A DNA stretch of 64,000 bases, from the NCBI GenBank assembly GCA_965198725.1, contig CBDAPX010000001.1, positions 1,364,001 to 1,428,000 of the forward strand, in the 5' to 3' direction. This stretch comes from CBDAPX01 sp965198725. GTDB taxonomy: Bacteria; Pseudomonadota; Alphaproteobacteria; Rhodobacterales; Rhodobacteraceae. Below, one piece after another: positions 1 to 8,603 of the stretch; within the stretch, counting starts at the first letter, position 1, and the number at the start of each line of letters is the position of its first letter. A program made the translations under genes and the position numbers. Below the pieces are notes generated by a model, which made no database searches, had not been told where the DNA came from, and saw only the letters and a program-made list of their open reading frames with translations.

Positions 1-1241
1 CGGCCTATGCACAGGCGCATTCAGATGTTTTTGGGGTGCGTTCTGTCGCGCCGCAGTCGGATTATGCGGCCGCCAAGGATCACGTAGCGGACGTCATTGC
101 ACAGATTGAGCCGGTCGATAGCCAGGAGCGGTTCGAAGGGTTCGGCGTGCATGTCATCCGCGAGTTTGGCCGTTTCACCGGCCCAAACACCGTACAGGCA
201 GGCGATACGACGATCACCGCGCGGCGCATCGTGATTTCCACGGGGTCTCGTCCTTTTGTCCCGCCGATCCCGGGCTTGGACACGGTGCCCTATGAAACCA
301 ATGAAACCCTGTTTGATTTGCGCGAAAAACCGGATCATCTGTTGATCATCGGCGGCGGCCCCATCGGGATGGAACTGGCACAAGCGCATATCCGGCTGGG
401 CAGCAAAGTAACGGTGATCGAAGGCGACAAGGCGTTGCCCAAGGATGATCCGGAACTGGCCGCGATCGTGCTCGACAGCCTGCGCGAAGAAGGTGTTGAA
501 ATAGCCGAAGGCGCGATGGCAAAAACGGTTCGGGGCAAGGCCGGTACCATCGAGATCGAAACGACGGATGGTCGTGTTTTCAAAGGGTCACACTTGCTCT
601 TGGCCGTCGGGCGCAAGGTCAACATGGAAAACCTCAATCTTGAGGCGGCTGGCATCAAGACGACCAAAACCGGTATAAAAACGGATGACAGCCTGCGCAC
701 GACCAACAAAAAGGTTTATGCCATCGGCGATGCCGCGGGCGGCATGCAATTCACGCACCTTGCGGGGTATCATGCGGGTGTGATCATCCGGTCGCTGCTC
801 TTTGGCATGCCCGCCAAGGCGCGCACAGATCATATCCCTTTTGCCACTTACACCGATCCGGAATTGGCCCATGTTGGCCTGACCGAAGAACAAGCACGTC
901 GGAAACACGGCGTCCTCTTCGATGTGGCGCGGTTCGACTATCACCACAACGATCGGGCAATCACTGACCGCAAGACAAAGGGAATGATCAAGGTCATGAT
1001 CTACAAAGGCCGTCCAGTGGGCGCGTCGATTGTTGGACATCAGGCCGGAGAATTGATCGCCACCTGGTCGCTTGCCATCGCAAATAACCTTAAAATGAGT
1101 CAGATTGCGGCAATGGTTGCACCGTATCCAACCATCGCAGAGGTTAACAAACGCGCAGCGGGTGCCTATTTCTCGCCGAAACTGTTTGATAATCCAAAGG
1201 TTAAGCGCGTGGTCGGGTGGGTTCAGAAATACCTCCCCTGA
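1..1241 (+). CDS. FAD-dependent pyridine nucleotide-disulfide oxidoreductase family protein (5' partial)
   Basis: The frame is open to the left edge, so the N-terminus is missing. Visible parts are the end of the FAD domain (VISTGSRPFVPPIPG), the NAD(P)-binding GxGxxG stretch LLIIGGGPIGMELA, the second FAD motif KVYAIGDAAGG and a C-terminal dimerisation domain with HQAGELIATW and APYPTIAEVNKR. This is the architecture of dihydrolipoamide dehydrogenase and mercuric reductase-like flavoproteins. By family length about 50 residues are missing, and they would hold the GGDCLNYGCVPSK-type redox disulfide, so the presence of active cysteines cannot be judged here. A histidine kinase gene follows 17 bp downstream, probably in the same transcript. 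The family call is firm; the substrate is unknown. Confidence 0.85.
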   Translation, partial: AYAQAHSDVFGVRSVAPQSDYAAAKDHVADVIAQIEPVDSQERFEGFGVHVIREFGRFTGPNTVQAGDTTITARRIVISTGSRPFVPPIPGLDTVPYETNETLFDLREKPDHLLIIGGGPIGMELAQAHIRLGSKVTVIEGDKALPKDDPELAAIVLDSLREEGVEIAEGAMAKTVRGKAGTIEIETTDGRVFKGSHLLLAVGRKVNMENLNLEAAGIKTTKTGIKTDDSLRTTNKKVYAIGDAAGGMQFTHLAGYHAGVIIRSLLFGMPAKARTDHIPFATYTDPELAHVGLTEEQARRKHGVLFDVARFDYHHNDRAITDRKTKGMIKVMIYKGRPVGASIVGHQAGELIATWSLAIANNLKMSQIAAMVAPYPTIAEVNKRAAGAYFSPKLFDNPKVKRVVGWVQKYLP

Positions 1242-1258
1242 CCTGAGGAAGGAGCAGA

Positions 1259-2644
1259 ATGATCAACTCGTTGTCAGGGCGGTTTCTTATCCTGACCACG
1301 GTCTTCGTGATGTTGGCCGAGGTGTTGATCTTTGTGCCGTCCATCGCGCGGTTCCGCGAGGATTACCTGCTCGCCCGCTTGGAACGGGCCCAGATTGCCT
1401 CGCTTGCGCTCTTGGCCGATGACATGATCTCGGTCGAGCTGGAAAAAGAACTGCTCGAAAACGCCGAGGTGTTCAACGTAGCGCTGCGGCGGGATGAGGT
1501 GCGGCAACTGATGCTGTCCTCAACGATGCCGCAGCCGATCACCGCCACTTTTGATTTGCGGGATGCCAGTGCCGTTGTGCTGATCCGTGACGCGCTCAGC
1601 CGACTGGTGACACCGGAAAACGAGGTGATCCGTGTGATCGGGTCCCCGGTGCGTCAGGCCGGTCTGCTGATCGAGATCACGATGGAAACCGGCGGTCTGC
1701 GCATGGCGATGATCGACTATGGCGTGCGCATTCTGATCCTGTCTGCCGTTATCTCGATTTTTACGGCAGTTCTCTTGTTCCTTGCCGTGCGCGCCTTCCT
1801 TGTCCGGCCCATCAAGGGCTTGGTGGGGTATATGCAAAGCTATGCTGCCGCCCCCGAAGATGCGCGTCACATCATCAAACCCAAGGCCGGGGTGCTGGAA
1901 CTGCGCGAAGCCGAAGAAGCCTTGCAGAGTTTGCAGACCGAGCTGACACAAGCCCTGAAGCAAAAAGAACGTTTGGCACAGTTGGGTGGCGCGGTGGCCA
2001 AGGTCAGCCATGATCTGCGCAACATCCTGACCAGCGCACAGCTGTTCACGGATCGCATCGAAAGCAGCGAGGACCCCCTTGTCCGTCGCATGGCGCCTAA
2101 GCTTGTCAACTCTATCACGCGGGCGGTGTCCTTGTGTGAAAGCACCTTGGCGTTCGGCCGGGCCGAAGAACCTGCGCCAACGCTGACGTTCTTCCCGCTT
2201 TGCGATGTCGTGGCGGATGTGGTCGATAGCGAACGCTTGGCCGTGACGGTTGATCAGGTCGATATCCGGGATGAGATTCCGCAAATGATGTCCGTTCGGG
2301 CCGATCCCGAACAGCTGTTCCGGGTCATATCCAACCTTGTCCGTAACGCGCGGCAGGCGATCCAGGCCACTGGTAAACCCGGTGCTGTCAGTGTGACGGC
2401 GCGAGAGGATGCGGATAGCTGGTGGATCGAAGTGAGCGATACTGGGCCCGGCTTGCCCAAGAAAGCCCAAGAGCATCTGTTCACACCCTTCCAAGGCGGC
2501 GCGCGTAAAGGTGGGTCTGGTTTGGGTCTTGCCATCGCATCCGAATTGATCCGGGGGCATGGTGGCGCACTGACCCTGCAATCCACTGGACCAGACGGCA
2601 CATGCTTTGAAATTTGCCTACCCAAAGGAGATGGCGCGATTTAG
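1259..2644 (+). CDS. Membrane sensor histidine kinase
   Basis: A 461-residue protein with ATG start preceded by GAGGAAGGAGCAGA. There is a hydrophobic segment at about residues 8-30, a periplasmic stretch, and a second membrane segment at about 156-180 followed by a HAMP-like linker (VRPIKGLVGYM). A coiled region leads to a HisKA-type dimerisation helix with the putative phospho-accepting His251 in KVSHDLRNILTSA. The ATPase domain shows the N box (NLVRNARQAI, Asn363), the G1 motif DTGPGLP and the G2 motif GSGLGLAIA. No response regulator gene lies next to it here, so the partner is unknown. The stimulus cannot be inferred; co-transcription with the upstream flavoprotein hints at a redox signal, but that is only inference. 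Confidence 0.9.
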   Translation: MINSLSGRFLILTTVFVMLAEVLIFVPSIARFREDYLLARLERAQIASLALLADDMISVELEKELLENAEVFNVALRRDEVRQLMLSSTMPQPITATFDLRDASAVVLIRDALSRLVTPENEVIRVIGSPVRQAGLLIEITMETGGLRMAMIDYGVRILILSAVISIFTAVLLFLAVRAFLVRPIKGLVGYMQSYAAAPEDARHIIKPKAGVLELREAEEALQSLQTELTQALKQKERLAQLGGAVAKVSHDLRNILTSAQLFTDRIESSEDPLVRRMAPKLVNSITRAVSLCESTLAFGRAEEPAPTLTFFPLCDVVADVVDSERLAVTVDQVDIRDEIPQMMSVRADPEQLFRVISNLVRNARQAIQATGKPGAVSVTAREDADSWWIEVSDTGPGLPKKAQEHLFTPFQGGARKGGSGLGLAIASELIRGHGGALTLQSTGPDGTCFEICLPKGDGAI

Positions 2645-2698
2645 CTATTTTTTGGGTTGCAAACCCCGCGCGGCGGGCGTAGATGCAGGGCCTCAAGT

Positions 2699-2775
2699 GG
2701 ACCGATAGCTCAGCTGGATAGAGTACTTGACTACGAATCAAGGGGTCGGGGGTTCGAATCCTCCTCGGTCCGCCA
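2699..2775 (+). tRNA. tRNA-Arg (anticodon ACG)
   Basis: A 77-nt cloverleaf. The acceptor arm GGACCGA pairs with TCGGTCC, the discriminator is G and CCA is encoded. The anticodon stem CTTGA/TCAAG closes the loop CTACGAA with anticodon ACG at 2733-2735, read as Arg (ACG is normally modified to ICG). The T arm contains GGTTCGAATC. It lies just left of the rearranged accessory region. Confidence 0.97.
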
Positions 2776-2835
2776 CTTAACCAAATCTAAAGTCGTTAGA
2801 CCGGACACGGATGGCGGGCTGGTACGTCGGAACCG

Positions 2836-3444
2836 TCACACCAACCCCGCAAGTCTTGCAAACGGATCGATATGTGGATCTTGGTGCCATGAGTATTCGG
2901 TCCCGACCGCTGTCTCCTCCGCCTGCTGATGACCATACAAATCCGCCAGAACGGCGAGTGTCATGTCCATTCCAGCTGAGACGCCGGAAGACGTGTAGAA
3001 TTTTTCGTCTTTCACCCATCTCGCTTCTTTTACCCAATTGACCTTGGGCGCGTGATGTATGGTCGCGGTGAAGTCTTGTTTGTTGGTTGTCGCGCGCCGT
3101 TCATCCAGAAGGCCGGTCATTCCCAAGACAATCGTACCTGTACAGACCGCCATCACACGTTCCACGGCTTGAGAGACATCCCTGATCCACTGAAGCATCT
3201 GCGCGTTGGTACATTCTTCCAGCGCGGCATCTCCACCGGGGATCAAAAGCAGGTCGTAGCTGGTCCGCTCGGCGATCGTTTTGTCGGGCAAAATCCTCTG
3301 CCCGTGCCGGCTGACAACCGGAGCGTTTGTTTGTGCAACGGTGATGATCTCGATCCCGTATTTCGGATCGCCAAGCATTTCCATTGGGCCAAAGAAGTCC
3401 AGTGTCTGGAAGCCGGGGAAAACCAATGCGGCAAGCGTTTTCAT
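2836..3444 (-). CDS. DJ-1/PfpI family protein (isonitrile hydratase-like)
   Basis: A 202-residue protein starting MKTLAALVFPGFQTLDFFGP. The upstream ATGs in the same frame lie in the divergent promoter; this ATG has GGAG about 8 nt upstream. The DJ-1/PfpI fold is shown by the acidic residue in the first strand-loop (DFFGPMEML), LLIPGGDAALEE, and the nucleophile elbow AVCTGTIVLGMTGLLDERRATT with the likely active cysteine. The sequence resembles the ThiJ/PfpI group that includes isonitrile hydratase, but reaction and substrate are not determined by sequence. It is divergently transcribed from a GlxA-type regulator whose N-terminal domain is of the same fold, so that regulator probably controls it. 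Confidence 0.8.
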   Translation of the reverse strand: MKTLAALVFPGFQTLDFFGPMEMLGDPKYGIEIITVAQTNAPVVSRHGQRILPDKTIAERTSYDLLLIPGGDAALEECTNAQMLQWIRDVSQAVERVMAVCTGTIVLGMTGLLDERRATTNKQDFTATIHHAPKVNWVKEARWVKDEKFYTSSGVSAGMDMTLAVLADLYGHQQAEETAVGTEYSWHQDPHIDPFARLAGLV

Positions 3445-3507
3445 AGCGTGTCTCCATCTCTTGTTTCCCACTGGATAAATCACCGGATGCATGGCATAAA
3501 TGACGTT
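3445..3507. promoter_or_regulatory. Divergent promoter region between PfpI and GlxA-type genes
   Basis: A 63-bp space between two divergent start codons. It carries the SD sequence GGAG for the minus-strand gene and must hold both promoters. I do not see a clear operator dyad in it. Confidence 0.5.
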
Positions 3508-4524
3508 ATGCCCCCTAATCATGCCAACACGCCGAACCCTTTGCCGAACAAACCAAACGTGGTGTTTGTCGTTTACCCGGGCATTGTTTTGCTAGACCTC
3601 GTTGGTCCTTTGCACGTCTTCAGCCGCGCCTGTGAGAACGAGACCGGCGACCTTGCCTACAACACTTATGTTGCGTCCGTCGAAGATGGACCGGTTTCGA
3701 CGAATACGATTGTTCCCATTAACACCGTTACCCTCGAAGAACTCTGCGGTGATGGGAGCCTTATGTCGATCGACACAGTAGTCGTTGTGGGTGGCGACGG
3801 CGCACGGGTCGCTGAGACTGATGCCAGGCTCGTGCGCAAGGTCAGGGAATTGTCGACACGCGCGAGGCGTACCTGTTCGATTTGTTGCGGCGCCTTCGTG
3901 CTTGCCAAGGCCGGCTTGCTTGACGGACGTCGCGCCGTGACCCATTGGCAGGATTGCAGGCTTCTTTCGAACCGATTTCCTCGTGTTCAGGTCGAAGAGG
4001 ACCCCATCTTTATCAAGGATGGTGCGGTCTGGACCTCAGCTGGCATTACGGCGGGTATCGACATGGCACTTGCGATTGTCCGTGAAGACTTGGGAGCTGG
4101 CCCTGCACTTACCTTGGCCAGATCGCTTGTCACGCCGATGATCCGATCCTCTGGACAATCGCAGTTTAGCTCTGATCTTGCCCGTCAAACACAAGATGCT
4201 GAAGGCGAGTTTGCCTCGCTGCATGATTGGCTGCGGCGCAATTTGGCCCGCTCGATCAGCGTCGGCGATATGGCCGAAAAATGCGGGATGAGTTCCCGCA
4301 GTTTTTCGCGTCGTTATGCAGCGAGCGTGGGTTTGACCCCCGCCAACTCGCTGGAAAAGATGCGCGTAGATGCCGCGCGCAATCTGCTCTGCGAGACAAA
4401 TCAAAACATGAAGTCTGTGGCGCGGACCTGCGGTTTCCGCGATCAGGAAAAGATGCGAAGGGCGTTCCATAGACAGCTCCGCACATCACCCTCGAGCTAT
4501 CAATCGTCGTTTCGAGAGGCTTGA
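3508..4524 (+). CDS. GlxA-family transcriptional regulator (DJ-1/PfpI + AraC HTH)
   Basis: 338 residues from ATG at 3508 (MPPNHANTPNPLPNKPNVVF); longer upstream reading would run through the divergent gene. Residues about 14-190 form a DJ-1/PfpI-like domain (VVFVVYPGIVLLDLVGPLHVF, CCGAFVLAKAGLLDGRRAVTHW) acting as a ligand-sensing amidase-like domain. Residues about 230-335 are an AraC-type double helix-turn-helix (ISVGDMAEKCGMSSRSFSRR and the second helix around KSVARTCGFRDQEKMRRAF). Proteins of this build regulate amine or amino-acid derived catabolism in many proteobacteria; the ligand here is unknown. It probably controls the divergent PfpI gene. A strong stem-loop follows the stop. Confidence 0.88.
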   Translation: MPPNHANTPNPLPNKPNVVFVVYPGIVLLDLVGPLHVFSRACENETGDLAYNTYVASVEDGPVSTNTIVPINTVTLEELCGDGSLMSIDTVVVVGGDGARVAETDARLVRKVRELSTRARRTCSICCGAFVLAKAGLLDGRRAVTHWQDCRLLSNRFPRVQVEEDPIFIKDGAVWTSAGITAGIDMALAIVREDLGAGPALTLARSLVTPMIRSSGQSQFSSDLARQTQDAEGEFASLHDWLRRNLARSISVGDMAEKCGMSSRSFSRRYAASVGLTPANSLEKMRVDAARNLLCETNQNMKSVARTCGFRDQEKMRRAFHRQLRTSPSSYQSSFREA

Positions 4525-4545
4525 AGTCTACCCATCGTACGACTG

Positions 4546-4613
4546 GCGTCGCCCGCCCGTACCGAATTGTGGAAGGGCAGGCGACGCAGCAAGATTTAAA
4601 ACAGCTTTAAATC
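4546..4613 (+). terminator. Stem-loop pair downstream of the GlxA-type gene
   Basis: GCGTCGCCCGCCC at 4546-4558 pairs with GGGCAGGCGACGC at 4575-4587 with one mismatch. A second perfect 8-bp inverted repeat GATTTAAA-ACAGC-TTTAAATC follows at 4593-4613. There is no long T run, so intrinsic termination is likely but not certain. Confidence 0.5.
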
Positions 4614-4718
4614 CTTTGCTCCGCTTTGGATTCGACCAGATCTGGCATATTCTGGATCGCCGCCGCGCCCACTAATGGCAACTTACCACCAATCCCATGC
4701 AGACGCTCACAGGACGGA

Positions 4719-4850
4719 TCACTCATCCTCCTTACCCTCTGACACAAAGTACTTTTCTGCGTCGGGGAGGCTCTGTGCAATGCCTTCGCGGCGGATATCT
4801 TTGACGACCTTCTCGCCGTGGCTCTGCCTAGTTCCAGGTTTCTGTCTCAT
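4719..4850 (-). pseudogene. IS3-family orfA remnant with internal deletion
   Basis: A 43-codon frame on the minus strand begins MRQKPGTRQSHGEKVVKDIRR and jumps directly to EGIAQSL. In intact IS3-family OrfA proteins of this type (recalled form: start MRxKPGT..., then ATRKHYSAEEKIRIVLEGLRG..., then ELCRREGIAQSLYYTW), the DIRR and REGIAQSL motifs are separated by about 35-40 residues. The sequence therefore fits an in-frame internal deletion followed by sequence drift (DAEKYFVSEGKEDE). It is a dead transposase helix-turn-helix fragment. A 39-codon minus-strand frame (4607-4726) overlaps its end; I do not recognise it and would not call it a gene. Confidence 0.65.
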
Positions 4851-5007
4851 CCCCACTCCTCGGTGGTTACGATGTGCCAGAAACCCTCCCTTATCAAATC
4901 GACCTAAACTGTTACATTGGCGCTGACGTCAGACAGCCATTCGCTATCGTTAGAGACCTGGAGACCAATTGAATTCCTAGATGTGCGAATACGCCCTCTA
5001 TCTCAGT
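4851..5007. other. Intergenic remnant DNA
   Basis: The space between the orfA remnant and the 3' end of the DUF3604 frame. I see no credible gene or clear hairpin here; short open frames lack family motifs. Confidence 0.4.
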
Positions 5008-6825
5008 TCACTTCGCAGGAGTGTACCAGATCGGCGACGTATAAGCACGTTCTTGAATCGCCGATGGAATGCCTTCCGGAACCTCCACACCAAAGATAAC
5101 GCTGTCATAGGTTGTCCAGCGGGGTGTCGGTATTTCGATGACACGAACATAATAGAAAGCTGACAGTGTCGGGTCGAATTCAGGGTCTTCCCAATAAGCA
5201 GACAGGATCGCCTGACCGATATCATTGGTCCATGTCGCGTTTTCCGTATCGACAGTGTTTCCCACGTCACCGTCACAGCCGCTATCCAGCAGGTCTCTTC
5301 CGCCGCAAGCCACGTCGAAAACGCGCTCACTTGTCGACCCACCCGCATTGAGCCATCCCTTCACGACCTGCACCCGATCCAAATTTGCACCGTCAGGGTC
5401 GCGCAAAGCGCGGATCAACAATCGCGGCGGACGGCCGTTCTCACCCAGCAAGTCACCTCCCATGGGAACGCCATTCGCGTAACCGTGCGCTGCAAAGTCA
5501 GAGCGCGGAAGGTCAGATGCGTCAAAATCATAACCGGCGAACACACGCACGCGCAGGCGGGAGCCCGTTGTCGCATAGACCTCGCGCCGTTTAAGCGCGT
5601 CCCAAACACCCTCTCGTGTGTTTTCTGTGGCCCAGACAGCAGCCAAACCCGATGCAGAGGCTTGGGCACTGACGATGTCATCCGCAGGATCGTTCGGCGT
5701 GAGAATACCCGTGATCGGTTCTTCAAATCTGTTAGGATCGTTGCTCGGCTCAAAAGCTGACACCTTGCCAAAATAGTTGTTTTCCTGGGCTGTAGACAGG
5801 CCGGTGTGGCTGTCGGTGGACCCCACGATGCCGAACTTGAAGGGGTTTGCGCCCAAGGCTGCCTCATACGCCATGCCCCGCTTATAGGCTTCCCGCGCAT
5901 ATTCGCGCGGAAGCATCTCGGGCGTCTTGAGCTCTGGTCCGAAACTGCCGGTGTCCCAAGTCTCGAAGTCCGCAAACGGGTCCTCGGTTGAAAGCGCCGG
6001 GTGCGTTTCGCCGTCGCCTTTCATCTGCGTCACTTCATAGATCGGCTCCCAGCGTTGCCGTTTTTCTGCGTAGGCAGCCGTCAGCGGTTCACCCGACGAT
6101 GTCACGTCGTCGAACATGAGGCCGTTGGAAAGGTTGCCGTTGTGTGGAATGGCGAGCAGACGTCCCCCGGTCGCATCCTCATAGGCCTGCATCCAGTCCC
6201 AAAGATCTTCGGGGTCGACCGTGTCAAAGGAAGACAAAGGGATAATCTGGTCCGCCTTGTCCTTACCGTCCCGAAAAATGACATTTCGGTGCAGGTTGTT
6301 TCCAGCCGGCGCAGACTTCCACTCAAAGCCGATCATGGCCGTAAACAAACCCGGTTGATTGTGCTGCTCGGCTGCGGCGGTGGCTTTGCCCCAGTAACTT
6401 TCGACCAAACCTGTACCAGCCATTGGATCAGACGCCCCGGGTGTTGCGACGGGCTCAAACCACTTGGTGTACGCGGCGCGCGTCGAATCCATTGTCTTGG
6501 GCGCAAACACCTCGACCATGTCTCGGCCCCACGCATTTTCGAGCATGACCGGATCGTTTGTTTCCAATGCAACCGGCAATCCGAAATTTTCAGCGTGATC
6601 CGTGACAACCAACCAATCCAACGGACGCTTTAATCGCGCGGGAACGCCCAAAGACGACGTCACCTGTTCACCCTTGGCAAAGCGATACGCATCTTCTGGT
6701 GTCAATATGGCCAAGGCCAACCCCGCATCAGCGGACAAGGTCGTGTGAAGGTGGGTGTCGCCAAAATAGACCTGATCCGGAAATTCCTCTTCGGTGAACG
6801 GCGAATATGTCGCGCTCGGCGGACC
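5008..6825 (-). pseudogene. DUF3604 domain protein, 5'-truncated
   Basis: The open frame of about 605 codons encodes a DUF3604 protein (a PHP-like putative metal-dependent phosphoesterase family, usually exported and about 620-650 residues). The first metal motif GDTHLHTTLSADAG (about 6762-6727) lies upstream of the first usable start codons: the frame between 6825 and the TTG at 6738 has no ATG or GTG. Later motifs include DWLVVTDHAENFG, IPHNGNLSNG and GIVGSTDSHTGLS. The stop TGA at 6826-6828 directly precedes the frame. The normal signal peptide and start are therefore missing, and translation from TTG 6738 would lose the metal-binding motif. It is best read as a truncated, probably dead copy in the accessory region. 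Confidence 0.75.
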
Positions 6826-7002
6826 TCAGAACTGACTTTGGCCAACATCGCCCGGTCCAAGGCGTCCATCCAATTTCATGCGCTTGCAGAAGTCGATCTC
6901 ATCGAAACCCACTACGGCAGGTTCAAGATACTTGATCCCGATGGCCTCAAAAGACTGATTGAGGGCTCGTGACAAACGTTTGGCTGGAATGATCGCAGGC
7001 AT
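6826..7002 (-). CDS. 58-codon open frame of unknown identity, in frame with the DUF3604 remnant
   Basis: A possible ORF from ATG 7002 (MPAIIPAKRLSRALNQ...) to the TGA at 6826, in the same frame as the DUF3604 sequence that follows. Amino-acid composition looks protein-like (EPAVVGFDEIDFCKRMKLD) and the frame stays open back to 7038, so it may be the C-terminal end of another truncated gene. I do not recognise a family and see no SD sequence. It could equally be chance. Confidence 0.3.
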   Translation of the reverse strand: MPAIIPAKRLSRALNQSFEAIGIKYLEPAVVGFDEIDFCKRMKLDGRLGPGDVGQSQF

Positions 7003-7265
7003 CCATTGGGACGGTTCTCCAAGGACGTCGAAGAGCTGTTAAATGACTGTTGCGGACAGTTTCACCGTGCATCTTGGGGCAATTTGTTATTCGGCTATTG
7101 CCGGGCAAATTATGAAGCCTGTGTTTGGGCTGAGAGCAATCGTTGCCGAAAAAAGGTTTAGCAACAGGGATTTGTCCGCACAGTTGTACTTGGTTTTATG
7201 AAAGCATAAGGTCCGCTTCTCACATCTGCGCGCCAGTCCTAACCACCCGGCCAGAAAACGCGCTA
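7003..7265. other. Gene-free stretch left of the IS3 element
   Basis: No credible gene, RNA or repeat is seen. It ends at the left inverted repeat of the IS. Base composition is a little more AT-rich than neighbouring genes. Confidence 0.5.
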
Positions 7266-7291
7266 TGAAGCGCCCCTTGTTTGCCGGAGAC
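7266..7291 (+). repeat. IS3 left terminal inverted repeat
   Basis: Starts TGAAGCGCCCC and ends GCCGGAGAC; it matches the complement of 8558-8583 at about 21 of 26 positions by eye. Confidence 0.88.
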
Positions 7292-7313
7292 CCAGAAGTA
7301 AGGATACTGGGTC

Positions 7314-7646
7314 ATGGGAAAGACAAAGAACGGAACACGTTATCCAGAGGAATTGCGCGCACGAGCGGTGCGGATGGTCTTGGATCACGAGAGCGAATAC
7401 ACGAGCAGATCGGCAGCACTTTTGTCGATCTCTCAGAAGGTTGGGTGCAGCAGAGACAGCCTTCGTATCTGGGTCAAGCAACACGAGGCGGATACCGGCA
7501 AACGCGATGGCGTGACCTCTGCAGAGCGGGATCGCATCAAAGAACTTGAGCGCGAGAACCGGCAGTTGCGTCAGGCAAATGAGATCCTGAAGAAGGCATC
7601 TGCTTATTTTGCTCAGGCGGAGCTCGACCGCCCATTCCGCAAATGA
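7314..7646 (+). CDS. IS3-family transposase OrfA (helix-turn-helix)
   Basis: 110 residues starting MGKTKNGTRYPEELRARAVRM. The N-terminal half is the transposase helix-turn-helix (SQKVGCSRDSLRIWVKQHEADTG). The second half is a leucine-zipper-like coiled coil (ELERENRQLRQANEILKKASAYFAQAELDRPFRK) that in IS3 elements mediates multimerisation. It ends ATGA, overlapping the orfB start at 7643. In this family OrfA binds the ends and the OrfAB fusion made by -1 frameshifting is the transposase. Confidence 0.92.
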   Translation: MGKTKNGTRYPEELRARAVRMVLDHESEYTSRSAALLSISQKVGCSRDSLRIWVKQHEADTGKRDGVTSAERDRIKELERENRQLRQANEILKKASAYFAQAELDRPFRK

Positions 7647-8542
7647 TTGCCTTCATCAAGGATCATCGTGGGGCGCATGGGGTCGAGCCGATCTGAAGAG
7701 TTCTCCAGATTGCCCCTTCGACGTTCTATAAACGCATTGCCATCGAGCGTGATCCCGACCGTGCCTCGGACCGGGCCAAGCGGGATGAGTTTCTGCGCAA
7801 AACGATGAAGGATGTTTGGGAGAAGAACCGTTCTGTCTATGGCGCACGCAAACTATGGCACGCGATGAAGCGCGAGAAGATTGATATTGCTCGCTGCACT
7901 GTAGAACGGTTGATGCGCCAGCTTAGCATTCAAGGCGTCCGGCGCGGAAAGAAGGTCAAAACCACCTGTGGTCAACCTGCGGATCAATGCCCGCTGGACA
8001 AGGTCAATCGCCAGTTCAGGGCTTCAATGCCGAACGAACTGTGGGTGTCCGACTTTACGTTCGTCTCGACCTGGCGCGGGTTCGTCTATGTGGCGTTCGT
8101 CATTGATACCTTCGCGAACCGGATTGTGGGCTGGAAGGCATCAACAACGCAGGACACGCAGTTTGTCTTAGATGCGCTTGAACAGGCGATCCACGCACGC
8201 AGACCCGCTGAGAAACTGATCCATCATTCAGATCGCGGCAGCCAATACGTGTCGATCAAGTACACAGAACGGTTGGCCGATGCTGGGCTGGAGCCATCCG
8301 TCGGCAGCGTTGGTGACAGCTATGACAATGCACTGGCTGAGACGATCATCGGCCTCTTCAAAACCGAAGTCATCAATCAACTAGGTCCGTGGAAGTCCAA
8401 GGATCAGGTCGAATGGGAAACCCTGCTATGGGTGGACTGGTTCAACAAAGAGCGCCTGCTTGAACCACTCGGGTACATCACGCCAATCGAAGCCGAGGAG
8501 AGATACGAAGAAGCCTTGAAGTCAGACAAAATCGCAGCTTGA
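7643..8542 (+). pseudogene. IS3-family transposase OrfB, nonsense-mutated
   Basis: The frame from ATG 7643 reads MIAFIKDHRGAHGVEPI then TGA (7694-7696), then continues RVLQIAPSTFYKRIAIERD. Intact relatives have a cysteine at this place (PICRVLQIAPS), so a TGC/TGT to TGA change is likely. The rest is an intact rve integrase core with the DDE residues in SDFTFV, HHSDRGSQY and the Glu of SYDNALAETIIGLFK. Translation could restart at 7805 (MKDVWEKN), giving 245 residues that keep the catalytic core but lose the N-terminal part. Confidence 0.85.
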
Positions 8543-8557
8543 AATACGAACTCAATA

Positions 8558-8583
8558 GTCTCCGCCAAAACTGGGGCGGTTCA
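8558..8583 (-). repeat. IS3 right terminal inverted repeat
   Basis: Reads TGAACCGCCCC...GGCGGAGAC on the minus strand, partner of 7266-7291. It ends only 20 bp before the 56-bp inverted repeat of the RTX locus. Confidence 0.88.
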
Positions 8584-8587
8584 TCAT

Positions 8588-8603
8588 CTGGAAGATCTTC
8601 CAG
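8588..8603. repeat. 16-bp perfect palindrome at the RTX junction
   Basis: CTGGAAGATCTTCCAG is identical to its own complement. It sits between the right end of the IS (8583) and the left copy of the 56-bp inverted repeat (8604). Confidence 0.8.

Larger units (their letters stand above)
7266..8583 (+). mobile_element. IS3-family insertion sequence, 1318 bp
   Basis: Bounded by 26-bp imperfect inverted repeats that begin TGAA(G/C)CGCCCC: left 7266-7291, right 8558-8583. They end in 5'-TG and CA-3' as is usual for IS3. It holds overlapping orfA (7314-7646) and orfB (7643-8542) in a -1 relationship. No target duplication is seen: CTA precedes the left end and TCA follows the right end. This suggests recombination through the element after insertion. 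orfB carries a nonsense codon, so this copy is probably not autonomous. Confidence 0.92.

Noticed and set aside
4675..5163. Several 60-83 codon plus-strand ORFs
   Set aside because: No SD, no family motifs; the minus strand holds the transposase remnant and the end of DUF3604.
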